The notes under the pieces: generated by a model
Told to the model about the DNA's origin: nothing
Database searches by the model: none
Seen by the model: only the letters and a program-made list of their open reading frames with translations
Shown: piece after piece, positions 35,000 through 45,980 of the stretch
How the letters are laid out: every line of letters begins with the position of its first letter
How positions within the stretch are numbered: position 1 is the first letter of the stretch
From: JACVRW01 sp963837445
GTDB lineage: Bacteria; Actinomycetota; Thermoleophilia; Solirubrobacterales; Thermoleophilaceae
Direction of reading: 5' to 3'
Assembly (NCBI GenBank): GCA_963837445.1
Contig: CAWINK010000021.1
Location: forward strand, 248,001-312,000
Length of the DNA stretch: 64,000 nt
Translations under genes and position numbers: made by a program

Positions 35000-36009
35000 C
35001 CGATCGCGACCATGCGGTCGATCGGCACGCGGGCTCGCTTGGCGAGCTCGGGATCGACCTGGACCACGGGCTTCAGGTCGCGCAGGGCGTCGCGCAGTTT
35101 CGGCAGCGTGATCATCTTCATGTAGCGGCACGCCGCGGCCCGGTTCGCGGGGATGAACTCCTTGTCGGGGTTCTCCTTGGCCAGCGGGTGCAGCATCCCG
35201 GTCTCGGTAGCCACGATGAAGGTTTCGGCCTCCGAGCCACGCGCGAACCTGAGCATCCCGCCCGTGGACAGCATGTGCGTGCGCTCCGGGTCCACGTCAC
35301 CCGCTGCCACGTACTCCATGACCTGGGTCGTGCAGCCGCACTCGGGGTGGATCATGAACTCGGCGTCGGGGTGGTCGGCGCGGAGCGCGTTGATGTCCGC
35401 CGGACGGATTCCGGCGTGCACGTGGCACTCGCCGTCCCACACGTGCATGCGCCTGCCGATCGTGCGCTCCACGTAGGCGCCCAGCCACATGTCAGGTCCG
35501 AAGAGGATCTCCGTTTCGTCCCCGTGCTCGCGGTAGATGTGCTCGACCACCTGCACCGCGTTCGCGGACGTGCAGCAGTAGTCGGTCTCCGCCTTCACCT
35601 CCGCGGTCGTGTTCACGTACATCACGACGACCGCGCCGGGATGCTTCGCCTTCCATCCACGCAGCTGCTCCGCCGTGATCGAGTCGGCAAGCGAGCAGCC
35701 GGCGTCGAGGTCGGGCAGCAGCACGGTCTTGCCGGGAGACAGGATCGATGCCGTCTCGGCCATGAAGTGAACCCCGCAGAAGGCGATCACATCCGCGTCC
35801 GTCTCGGCCGCCTGGCGCGACAGGCCGAGCGAGTCGCCCACGAAGTGGGCAACGTCCTGAACCTCGGGCACCTGGTAGTTGTGGGCGAGGATCACCGCGT
35901 TGCGCTCCTCGGCGAGCGCGCGCACCTCCGCGGTCATCCGGGTGGTGTCCGCGGCGCTCAGAGCGACGGGGTCCGCGGGAGTCAGAGTCGGCAGCTCTAT
36001 TGGCTTCAT
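34996..36009 (-). CDS. nadA: Quinolinate synthase NadA
   Basis: 337 residues. NadA condenses iminoaspartate with dihydroxyacetone phosphate to give quinolinate in NAD synthesis. The three Cys that hold the 4Fe-4S cluster are visible at 105 (DAGCSLAD), 195 (DGECHVH) and 294 (AAACRYMK). The substrate motifs VILAHNYQVPEVQDVA, MYVNTTAEVKAETD and MIHPECGCTTQV are intact. The ATG is 28 bases from the divergent NrtR-type regulator, and the gap is one palindrome. No nadB is present in this window; nadC is 0.7 kb away. Confidence 0.95.
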   Translation of the reverse strand: MKPIELPTLTPADPVALSAADTTRMTAEVRALAEERNAVILAHNYQVPEVQDVAHFVGDSLGLSRQAAETDADVIAFCGVHFMAETASILSPGKTVLLPDLDAGCSLADSITAEQLRGWKAKHPGAVVVMYVNTTAEVKAETDYCCTSANAVQVVEHIYREHGDETEILFGPDMWLGAYVERTIGRRMHVWDGECHVHAGIRPADINALRADHPDAEFMIHPECGCTTQVMEYVAAGDVDPERTHMLSTGGMLRFARGSEAETFIVATETGMLHPLAKENPDKEFIPANRAAACRYMKMITLPKLRDALRDLKPVVQVDPELAKRARVPIDRMVAIG

Positions 36010-36012
36010 CGC

Positions 36013-36037
36013 GGTTTTTGCCTTATAGTCGAAAACC
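36013..36037. promoter_or_regulatory. 25-bp palindromic operator with overlapping divergent -10 elements (nadA/nrtR)
   Basis: Outer arms GGTTTT (36013-36018) and AAAACC (36032-36037), with further symmetric bases G-n-C-T inside, fill the complete gap between nadA and the regulator. The centre reads TATAGT rightward (36024-36029) and TATAAG leftward (36027-36022). Both are good -10 hexamers placed 8-12 bases from the two start codons. Thus both genes would be leaderless or nearly so, and a bound repressor would block both promoters. Binding by NrtR is inferred from position. Confidence 0.65.
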
Positions 36038-36757
36038 GTGCCGAATCAGCATAGCAGTGGCGGGCGGGCCTCGCCCACACACGTGACGCTCGCCGTGGTG
36101 CTCCAGGTCCGTAGTGATTCGCTGTGCGTGCTCCTGTGGCAACGCGGCCGGGAGCCGCTCCAGGGCGCCTGGTCGCTGCCGGGTGGGTATCTCGAGCCTG
36201 GGTTCTCCCTCGAGGAAACGATCCGCACGCAGCTGACCCGCAAGGTCGACGTGGCCGAGCTGTCCTCGCTCGAGCAGCTCGAGACCGTCGGCGAGCCCGA
36301 CCGCCATCCCGACGAGTGGCAGCTCGCAACCGCCTACCTGGGACTCGTCCCGCTCGGCCTCGACCCCGCGCTGCCGGAGGACACAGCCTGGCATCCCGTC
36401 GACGACCTCCCCGCCGAGATGGCCTTCGATCACGGCCCGATCGTGCTCGCGGGACGCGAGCGGCTGCGGGCCAAGCTCTCCTACACCAACATCGGCTTCG
36501 CGCTCGCACCCGAGAGCTTCACGATGTCGGAGCTCTCGTCGATCTACACGGCGGCGCTCGGCTACGCGGTCGACCCCACGAACCTGCGCCGCGTGCTCGA
36601 GCGACGTGGCCTGCTCGAGCCCACGGGCGAGCGGCGCTCCCCCGGCCGCGACGGCGGGCGCCCCGCCACCGTCTACCGCTTCGGCTCGCACGAGCTCGCG
36701 GTGACGGACCCGTTCGCGGTGCTGCGGCCGCCTACGTCGGGTCGAGCAGCAGGCTGA
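36038..36757 (+). CDS. nrtR: NrtR-type transcriptional regulator (Nudix-like + winged helix)
   Basis: 239 residues from GTG (36038-36040). The N-terminal half is a Nudix-fold domain (GAWSLPGGYLEPGFSLEETI), but the catalytic REUxEExGU box is replaced by TQLTRKVDV, as in NrtR regulators, which bind ADP-ribose-type ligands instead of hydrolysing them. The C-terminal winged helix has TMSELSSIYTAALGYAVDPT and LRRVLERRGLLEP. NrtR family members repress NAD biosynthesis genes. It is divergent from nadA, and its 3' end overlaps nadC by 26 bases convergently. Confidence 0.85.
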   Translation: MPNQHSSGGRASPTHVTLAVVLQVRSDSLCVLLWQRGREPLQGAWSLPGGYLEPGFSLEETIRTQLTRKVDVAELSSLEQLETVGEPDRHPDEWQLATAYLGLVPLGLDPALPEDTAWHPVDDLPAEMAFDHGPIVLAGRERLRAKLSYTNIGFALAPESFTMSELSSIYTAALGYAVDPTNLRRVLERRGLLEPTGERRSPGRDGGRPATVYRFGSHELAVTDPFAVLRPPTSGRAAG

Positions 36758-37551
36758 CGTCGAGCGCGGGCGCCGAGTGCGTGAGCGCACCGACGCTGAT
36801 GTAGTCCACGCCCGTCTCGGCCACCGCGCGCACCGTGTCGAGCGTGATTCCGCCCGATGCCTCGAGCTCGGTCCCGTCCCCCGGCGATCTCCACCGCCTG
36901 CCGCAGCTGCGGCGGCGCCATGTTGTCGAGCAGGATGCGCGGCACTCCTGCCGCCACCGCCGCCTCGACCTCCTCGAGCGTGGCGCACTCCACCTCCACG
37001 GTCACGCCCGCCGGAGCTTCGGCCAGCGCGCGCCGCGTGGCCTCCCCCACGCCCCCGGCGAGAGCGGCGTGGTTCTCCTTCACGAGGATCGCGTCGTAGA
37101 GCCCGCTGCGATGGCTCACCCCTCCGCCGGCCCGCACGGCCGCCTTCTCGAGCTCGCGCAGTCCCGGCGTTGTCTTGCGCGTGTCGAGGATGCGCGCGCC
37201 CGTGCCCTCGACGGCCTGCACGTAGCGCGCCGTGAGCGTGGCGACGCCGGAAAGCCGCCCGAGGAAGTTGAGTGCCACGCGCTCGCCCGCGAGGATCGAT
37301 GCCGCCGCACCGTTCAGCTCGGCGAGGACGCCGGGCTCGCGCCACTCACCCTCCGGCGCGCGGGAGTCGAAGCGAAGCGAGTCGTCCACCTGCTCGAACA
37401 CGGCCCGCGCGACCCCCAGGCCGGCCACCACGCCCGGCGCGCGCTGCTCGATGCGGGCACGCGCCTGCGCGCCCTCGGGCACGACCGCCCGCGTGGTGAG
37501 GTCGCCCGCCCCGAGGTCCTCGGCGAGCGCCCGCCTGATCAGGTCGTTCAT
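36732..37551 (-). CDS. nadC: Nicotinate-nucleotide pyrophosphorylase (QPRTase, one apparent frameshift)
   Basis: About 272 residues after removing one G in a G-run near 36885. The enzyme turns quinolinate and PRPP into nicotinate mononucleotide. Motifs: AEDLGAGDLTTRAVVP at the N-terminus, ILDTRKTTPGLRELEKAAVR, GGGVSHRSGLYDAILVKENH and ILLDNMAPPQLRQAV, then after the shift LEASGGITLDTVRAVAETGV and ISVGALTHSAPALDVSLLLD. Its ATG overlaps the ftsH stop (ATGA), so it is cotranscribed with ftsH rather than with nadA. Confidence 0.9.
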
Positions 37552-39500
37552 CGCACGGCGGTGGCGTGCCGCTCGATGCCGGCCGCCGCGTAGGCGTCGA
37601 CCTCGTCGAGCGTCTCCCGCTCGAGCAGCGCCTCCGCCAGCGAGTCGAGCCGCTCCCGGTTCTCCGCGAGGAGCCGCTCGGTGGCCTCCTGCTCCTCGTC
37701 GACGATCCGCCGCACCTCGGCGTCCACAAGCTCCTGGGTCGCCTCCGAGACCGGCTCTGCGCCGGGCAGCAGCGCGCTCTGGCCGTCCTGCGGAGCGACC
37801 GTGAGGAAGCCCACCTTCTCGCTCATCCCCCAGCGCTGCACCATCCCACGCGCGATGCGCGTGACCTGCTGGATGTCCGACTCCGCGCCGGTGGTCGACT
37901 CGCCGAAGACGAGCTCCTCGGCCGCCCGGCCGCCGAGCGACACGCGGATCTTCGCGCGCAGCTCGTTCTCCGAGTAGTTGAAGCGATCGTCCTCGGGCGT
38001 CGAGAGCGTCACGCCGAGCGCCATGCCGCGCGGGATGATCGAGACCTTGCGCACCGGGTCGGCACCCGGTGTGAGCATGCCCACCACCGCATGTCCACCC
38101 TCGTGGTAGGCGGTCCGGCGGCGGTCGTCCACGCTCATCAGGACCTTGCGCTCGGCGCCGAGGATGATCTTCTCGAGCGCGTCCGTGAAGTCCTCGGGCT
38201 TCACACGCTCATGCCCGCGCCGGGCGGCCAGCAGCGCCGCCTCGTTCGCCAGGTTCGCCAGGTCCGCGCCGACCATGCCGGGCGTGGTCCGCGCTATCCG
38301 CGTGAGATCGACCTCGTCATCGAGTGGCACCGAGCGCGTGTGCACGCGGAGGATGGCCTCGCGGCCGTTCGCGTCTGGCGCCTGCACGAATACCCGCCTG
38401 TCGAAGCGTCCCGGTCGCAGGAGCGCCGGATCGAGCACCTCCGGCCGGTTGGTGGCGCCGAGCACGATCACCTTCGCGTCCGTGTCGAAGCCGTCCATCT
38501 CGGTGAGGATCTGGTTGAGCGTCTGCTCGCGCTCGTCGTGCCCGCCGAGTCCTCCGCCGGGGCCGCCTCGGGAGCGCCCGATCGCATCGAGCTCGTCGAT
38601 GAAGATGATCGCCGGCGCGGCATCCTTCGCCTGCTGGAAGAGGTCGCGCACGCGTGAGGCGCCGATGCCGACGATCGCCTCGATGAACTCGGAGGCCGAC
38701 GCCGAGAAGAAGGGCACGCCGGCCTCGCCGGCCACGGCCCGGGCGAGCAGCGTCTTGCCGGTGCCGGGCGCCCCGGCGAGCAGCACGCCGCGCGGGATGC
38801 GCGCCCCGAGCTTGAGGTACTTCTCGGGGTTCTTCAGGAAGTCGACCACCTCGAGCAGCTCCTGCTTGGCCTCCTCGATGCCGGCGACGTCCATGAACGT
38901 GACCGTCTGCGACGACGGCTCGACCCTGCGCGCGCGGCTGCGGCCGAACTGGCCGATCACGCCGCCGCCGCCCGCGCTCGCGGCGGCGCGCCGGAAGATG
39001 AAGATGAACAGCGCCACCAGCAGGATCGTCGGCCCGAAGCTGAACAGGATCGTCTCGAGCAGCGAGCGCTCGCCCGGCGGCGACGCACTGATCACCACGT
39101 CGTTGTCCTCGAGCAGCTGCGACAGCTCGCGGTCGTTCGCGAATGTCGGGATCTCCGTCTCGAGCGCCTTGGCGCTCTCGTCCTCGTACGTCACCGACTT
39201 CTTGAAATCGCCCTTGACCGTGTCCCCGGTCGACGAGATCTCCTTCACGTTGCCCTTGCGGACCTCCTGGAGGAAGGTCGGGCTGTACGGGACCTTGATC
39301 CGCTTCTCGGGCGGCGCGAACACGGCCACGATCAGCCAGTTCAGGACGAACAGGGCGACGAGGATCGTGATGAAGCGCCGCGGGCTCCACGGGATCATGG
39401 GCGGCTTCTTGGGCGCCCCGCTCACGCGCAGGTCCCCGCGGTCCGGGTCGGGCGGCGGCGGTGCGGTACGGGGATCCGGGGCGCGTGCCTCGTCGGCCAT
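37548..39500 (-). CDS. ftsH: FtsH-type AAA+ membrane metalloprotease with altered pore loop
   Basis: 650 residues. Two membrane spans (about 43-63 and 150-169) flank a small extracytoplasmic domain. The AAA+ part has Walker A GAPGTGKT (243-250), Walker B IIFIDELDA (298-306) and arginine fingers in LRPGRFDRR. The zinc protease site is HEGGH (466-470), with Asp 542 as the third ligand. The substrate-gripping pore motif, normally FVG, reads AIVGIG at 275-280, so the aromatic Phe is Ile. A Pro/Asp-rich extension precedes the first span. It is first in the operon with nadC and divergent from a GroES-like gene. Confidence 0.9.
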   Translation of the reverse strand: MADEARAPDPRTAPPPPDPDRGDLRVSGAPKKPPMIPWSPRRFITILVALFVLNWLIVAVFAPPEKRIKVPYSPTFLQEVRKGNVKEISSTGDTVKGDFKKSVTYEDESAKALETEIPTFANDRELSQLLEDNDVVISASPPGERSLLETILFSFGPTILLVALFIFIFRRAAASAGGGGVIGQFGRSRARRVEPSSQTVTFMDVAGIEEAKQELLEVVDFLKNPEKYLKLGARIPRGVLLAGAPGTGKTLLARAVAGEAGVPFFSASASEFIEAIVGIGASRVRDLFQQAKDAAPAIIFIDELDAIGRSRGGPGGGLGGHDEREQTLNQILTEMDGFDTDAKVIVLGATNRPEVLDPALLRPGRFDRRVFVQAPDANGREAILRVHTRSVPLDDEVDLTRIARTTPGMVGADLANLANEAALLAARRGHERVKPEDFTDALEKIILGAERKVLMSVDDRRRTAYHEGGHAVVGMLTPGADPVRKVSIIPRGMALGVTLSTPEDDRFNYSENELRAKIRVSLGGRAAEELVFGESTTGAESDIQQVTRIARGMVQRWGMSEKVGFLTVAPQDGQSALLPGAEPVSEATQELVDAEVRRIVDEEQEATERLLAENRERLDSLAEALLERETLDEVDAYAAAGIERHATAVR

Positions 39501-39539
39501 GCGTCAACTCTACGTACGACGCCCAATATTCTTCAGGGT

Positions 39540-39896
39540 GTGAAGCAGCAGCTGCGACCCCTCTTCGACCAGGTGGTGATCAAAGAGCTTGATCCGGACC
39601 GCGTCCGGCGCTCGGGATTGCTCCTGCCGCCGGGCGAGCACGAGACGCCGCCGCAGCACGGGATCGTGCTGGCGGTCGGCCCCGGACTCGACTGGTGGGG
39701 CGGCGTGGGCATCAAGATGCCCGTCGCGCCCGGAGACCACGTGGTCTTCCCCGGCAGTGCCGGCGTGTGGGTCGAGATCGAGGAGGAGCGGCTGCTCGTC
39801 TGCCGCGTCGGAATGCTGCTCGGCGTGCTCGAGGAGCTCGACGAGCGCAGCGAGGATCGCCTAGGCGGCGGTTCGGTGGCCGGCTCGGCGGAGTAG
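39540..39896 (+). CDS. GroES/Cpn10-like protein, no GroEL nearby
   Basis: 118 residues from GTG (39540-39542). The Cpn10 fold is seen in LRPLFDQVVIKELDPDRVRR, SGLLLPPG, HGIVLAVGPG and VAPGDHVVFPGSAGVWVEIE, matching GroES strand order. Instead of the usual mobile-loop and end sequence it has a Trp-rich insertion (LDWWGGVGIKM) and a 20-residue C-terminal tail. It is probably a paralogue of the main co-chaperonin. It is divergent from ftsH (39 bases) and convergent with prfB (36-base overlap). Confidence 0.75.
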   Translation: MKQQLRPLFDQVVIKELDPDRVRRSGLLLPPGEHETPPQHGIVLAVGPGLDWWGGVGIKMPVAPGDHVVFPGSAGVWVEIEEERLLVCRVGMLLGVLEELDERSEDRLGGGSVAGSAE

Positions 39897-40956
39897 CTCG
39901 GCGCGCACGAACTCGTCGAGGTCCCCGTCCAGCACGCCCTGGGCGTTGCCGACCTCGACGTTCGTACGGTGGTCCTTGACCATCGTGTAGGGGTGGAGGA
40001 CGTATGAGCGGATCTGAGAGCCCCAGCCCACGTCCTGGGCCTCGCCCTTCTCCTTGGCGATCTCCTCCTGGCGGCGGCGCTCCTCCAGCTCGATCAGCTT
40101 GCCCTTCAGCATCTTCATCGCCGTGTCCCGGTTCGACGACTGCGAGCGCTCGTTCTGGCACTGCACCACGATGCCGCTCGGCCGGTGGGTGATGCGAACG
40201 GCCGAGTCGGTCTTGTTCACGTGCTGGCCGCCGGCGCCTGAGGCGCGGTAGGTGTCGATCTGGATGTCGTCGGGCTCGACCTCCACCTCCACCGCGTCCT
40301 CCACCAGTGGCGCCACCTCCACGCCCGCGAACGCCGTGTGGCGGCGCGACTGGGCGTCGTAGGGAGAGATCCGCACCAGCCGGTGCACGCCCTTCTCCGC
40401 GCTGAACAGCCCGTAGGCGTTCTCGCCGCGCGCGATGAACGTGGCCGACTTGATGCCGGCCTCCTCCCCCTCGGACGCCTCCTTCAGCTCGACCTTCATC
40501 CCGCGGCGCTCGGCCCAGCGCATCTCCGTGCGCAGCAGCATCTCGGCCCAGTCCTGCGAGTCGGTGCCGCCGGCGCCGGCGTTCACGGTCACGACGGCGT
40601 CGCCGTGGTCGTACTCGCCGGAGAACAACCGGGCCTCCTCGAGCTCCGCGAGGCGCGACTCGATCGACGCGCGCTGCTCGTCGAGCTCCGCCGCGATCGA
40701 GTTGTCCTCCTCGGCCAGCTCCTCGAGCGCCTCGAGGTCGCCGATGTCCGCCTCGAGCGAACGGAAGGTCTCGAGCCTGCGCCCGACCGACGCGTGCTCG
40801 GTGGACACGGAGGCGGCCCGGTCCTGGTCGTCCCAGAAGCCGGGTGCCTGCATCTCACCCTCGAGCTCGCCTAGGCGAGCGTCCAGCGCGGCAGGGTCAA
40901 AGAGAGTCCGCGAGCAGCTTCAGCTGGCCGCGGAGGCCATCGGCGCTAGGCGCCAT
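39861..40956 (-). CDS. prfB: Peptide chain release factor 2, with programmed +1 frameshift
   Basis: 364 residues from two frames. The first frame from ATG 40954-40956 encodes MAPSADGLRGQLKLLADSL and stops at UGA (40897-40899). A +1 shift at CTTTGAC continues DPAALDARLGELEGEMQAPG and on through the protein. The stop-recognition region has the RF2-type SPYDAQSRRHTAF, and the peptide-release motif is GAGGQHVNKTDSAVR. RF2 reads UGA and UAA, so low RF2 raises shifting at its own UGA. It lies downstream of secA. The 3' end overlaps the GroES-like gene. Confidence 0.93.
40896..40902 (-). other. prfB +1 recoding site CTTTGAC
   Basis: The minus strand reads CTT TGA C at 40902-40896, the canonical RF2 shift site. 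Shifting one base after CTT gives GAC-CCT-GCC and the RF2 body. The AGGGGG Shine-Dalgarno spur that stimulates shifting in E. coli is not present; the preceding bases are GCGGACTCT. Confidence 0.9.
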
Positions 40957-40959
40957 GGC
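40933..40959 (-). repeat. 27-bp palindromic repeat, copy B (covers prfB start codon)
   Basis: Minus-strand GCCATGGCGCCTA, then GCGCC, G, ATGGCCTC. It matches copy A at the secA end with one base lost and one gained. The two halves pair, placing the prfB ATG (40954-40956) inside a potential hairpin arm. It may affect initiation of prfB, or be a leftover of a local duplication. Confidence 0.6.
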
Positions 40960-41105
40960 CGAAGGCACGGTCCGATTCGGACGAGCAACTGAGCGGGGCT
41001 GGCGAGCACGGGGGCGCAGTCGATGCAGAGCATCGATGAGCACCGCGGGCGAGGCCAGGCGCGGTCAGGTGCCGTCCGGGCGGGCCGTGATTGAGGCCAT
41101 GGCGC

Positions 41106-43982
<2,877 letters not shown>

Positions 43983-44036
43983 CTCTGAGCAACGGTAGCA
44001 AGGCTCCTGGCCGCCCCCGGGCCCGTTCGCGAGAGC

Positions 44037-44381
44037 CTACGCAGCGTGCTCCTGCGCGGCGGCCTTGTGGGCCTCGCGGCGGCCGCGGCGCTTGTCGCGG
44101 TGCTTCTTCACCTGGCGCGCCAGGTCGTCGGCCATGAGGTTCACGGAGTGACCCATGTCGTTCGAGCGCTTGCTGGTGCGAAGGGTCACCCCTTTCAGCC
44201 GCAGCGAGCCCTCCGCGACCTGTGACTCGTTGATCCCGGGATTGCGCTCCTCCCTGAGCTCGATGGTCAGCTCAGCCAGGGGCGAGACCTGCCGCGCGAC
44301 CTTCCCCAGCTTCTTCTCCACACGCGAAAGAAGCTCCTCGTCCGCACTTGCGCCGCCTCGACCCTTCACCTGGATGCGCAT
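44037..44381 (-). CDS. hpf: Ribosome hibernation promoting factor, short form
   Basis: 114 residues from ATG 44379-44381, with GGAGGG upstream; the longer open frame is not family-like. The HPF/YfiA fold has MRIQVKGRGG, VEKKLGKVARQVSPLAELTI and MGHSVNLMADDLARQVKKHR, then a basic tail KRRGRREAHKAAAQE. It lacks the C-terminal dimerisation domain of the long form found in most actinobacteria, so it resembles enterobacterial HPF/YfiA. It inactivates ribosomes in stationary phase or stress. It precedes secA by 54 bases. Confidence 0.85.
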   Translation of the reverse strand: MRIQVKGRGGASADEELLSRVEKKLGKVARQVSPLAELTIELREERNPGINESQVAEGSLRLKGVTLRTSKRSNDMGHSVNLMADDLARQVKKHRDKRRGRREAHKAAAQEHAA

Positions 44382-44442
44382 CTGCCCTCCTGGACCTTGG
44401 GGTACTCGATCATAGGCCTCCCCCTCTGCGGTTTCCAGCCCG

Positions 44443-45045
44443 CTAGCGACCGATCGTTCTCGCAAATACCAACGCGGCGACCTCGGCGCTGCCGGCCACC
44501 CGCAGCGCGGCGGCGCAGGCGGCGAGCGTGGCGCCGGTCGTGGCCACGTCGTCGACGAGGACCGCGTGCTCGGGCGCGGGTGCGCGCAGCTCGACGCTGC
44601 CGGCCGGACCGAGGCGTCGCTCGCGGCGGTCGCGACCAACCTGGGTCACGGCCGAGCCGGTGCGGCTGAGGCAGTCCGCGACCTCGGCGCCCGTCCGGCG
44701 TGCGAGCGCAGCCGCGATCAGCGCGGCCTGGTTGTAGCCGCGCCGCCTCAGCCGGCGCGGGTGCAGCGGCACCGGCACGAGGGCGCTGCCCAACATCGAC
44801 GCCGGTGCGTTCGCCGCGATCTGCGCCGCCATCGCCTCCGCCACGGCGGTCGCGCTGCGGAACTTCAGCGCGCGGGCCAGGTCGCGTGCCGGGCCGGCGT
44901 ACGCCACGGGTGCCCAGACCCGCACGCCGGAGAGCACCACCGGCTCGGGGCCCAGGCGACGCAGCAGGCGCCGGCAGCTGAGGCACAGCGGCTCACGTCT
45001 GCGCGCGATGCCGCCGCAGCCCCAGCAGAGCGGCGGAACGAACAT
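44443..45045 (-). CDS. comF: ComF-family phosphoribosyltransferase-like protein
   Basis: 200 residues from ATG 45045 (MFVPPLCWGCGG). The N-terminal zinc motif is CWGC with CLSC. Family signatures are VAYAGPARDLARALKFR, LVPVPLHPRRLRRRGYNQA and the PRPP-binding loop AVLVDDVATTGATLAACAAA. ComF is needed for DNA uptake in transformable bacteria, but many carriers are not known to be competent. It stands first in the run comF-hpf-secA-prfB and is divergent from the CtaG-like gene. Confidence 0.88.
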   Translation of the reverse strand: MFVPPLCWGCGGIARRREPLCLSCRRLLRRLGPEPVVLSGVRVWAPVAYAGPARDLARALKFRSATAVAEAMAAQIAANAPASMLGSALVPVPLHPRRLRRRGYNQAALIAAALARRTGAEVADCLSRTGSAVTQVGRDRRERRLGPAGSVELRAPAPEHAVLVDDVATTGATLAACAAALRVAGSAEVAALVFARTIGR

Positions 45046-45106
45046 CGCACGAGCATGCGCCGTCGGCTGCGACGGCTCGGCACGCCATTGCGACAATCCC
45101 TCGACA

Positions 45107-45937
45107 GTGGACCACCCACACATCCAATGGTTCGCCGACCCGGCCGTCCTGGCGCCACTCACACTGATGGTCTGGATCTACGTGCGGCGCTTTCGCAACG
45201 CCCGCCGAGAAGCTGGTGGGCGTGGGGCTGGACCGCTTCAGGCCATCGCCTTCGCGGGCGCGATGCTCGCCCTGCTGGCGGCGCTCGTCTCACCGATCGA
45301 CGGGCTCGGCTCGGACTACCTCTTCTCCGCCCACATGGTCCAGCACGTGCTGCTCGGCGACATCGCGCCGCTGCTCCTGCTGGTGTCGCTATCGCGGGTG
45401 ATCATGCGGCCCGCCACACGCCGGCTCATGCGCCTCGAGCGAGCCTTGGGGCCGCTCGCAAGCCCGTGGACGGCCATCGTGATCTGGCTCGGAATCATGT
45501 ACCTCTGGCACATCCCGGCCCTGTACGACGCGGCCGCCCAGTATCCGCTGCTCCACATGCTCGAGCACGTCTCGTTCTTCGCCGCCGGCGTGGCGCTCTG
45601 GTGGCCTCTGATCCAGCCGGTCCCGATGCGCAACGGCCTAAAGGGCCTTCAGCCGCTCGCCTACATCGCGCTGGCCAAGGGCGGGCTCGCGGCGCTCGGG
45701 CTGTTCCTGGCATGGAGCTCGACCGCGCACTACCCGTGGTACGAGGACACGCCGCGAATCTGGGGCCTCAGCCCGGTCGAGGACCAGAACGTGGCTGGCG
45801 TGATCATGATGGTCGAGCAGTCGCTGACGCTCGTGCTCGTGATGGTGTGGACGTTCGTGCGGATGCTGACGCACTCGGAGCAGGAGGAGCTGCGGCGCGA
45901 GCGGCTGGAGGACGCGCAGGTGGCGGCGGCGGACTGA
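45107..45937 (+). CDS. CtaG-like cytochrome c oxidase assembly membrane protein (caa3-type)
   Basis: 276 residues from GTG (45107-45109). The caa3_CtaG family pattern of seven or so membrane spans is present, with conserved His and Trp: FSAHMVQHVLLGDIAPLLLL, MYLWHIPALYDAA, LHMLEHVSFFAAGVALWWPL and AHYPWYEDTPR near the end. Family members help insert copper into cytochrome oxidase. No other oxidase gene is nearby, so the role is assigned by family only. The C-terminus is charged (EELRRERLEDAQ). Confidence 0.85.
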   Translation: MDHPHIQWFADPAVLAPLTLMVWIYVRRFRNARREAGGRGAGPLQAIAFAGAMLALLAALVSPIDGLGSDYLFSAHMVQHVLLGDIAPLLLLVSLSRVIMRPATRRLMRLERALGPLASPWTAIVIWLGIMYLWHIPALYDAAAQYPLLHMLEHVSFFAAGVALWWPLIQPVPMRNGLKGLQPLAYIALAKGGLAALGLFLAWSSTAHYPWYEDTPRIWGLSPVEDQNVAGVIMMVEQSLTLVLVMVWTFVRMLTHSEQEELRRERLEDAQVAAAD

Positions 45938-45980
45938 AACGGTGGCGGCGGGCGGGGCGAACGACGGGCACTGTAAGCGC

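Noticed and set aside
36732..37551. The nadC frame break as a programmed frameshift.
   Set aside because: It is a plain G-run without a slippery motif or stop-codon context, and many similar single-base breaks occur in the window.
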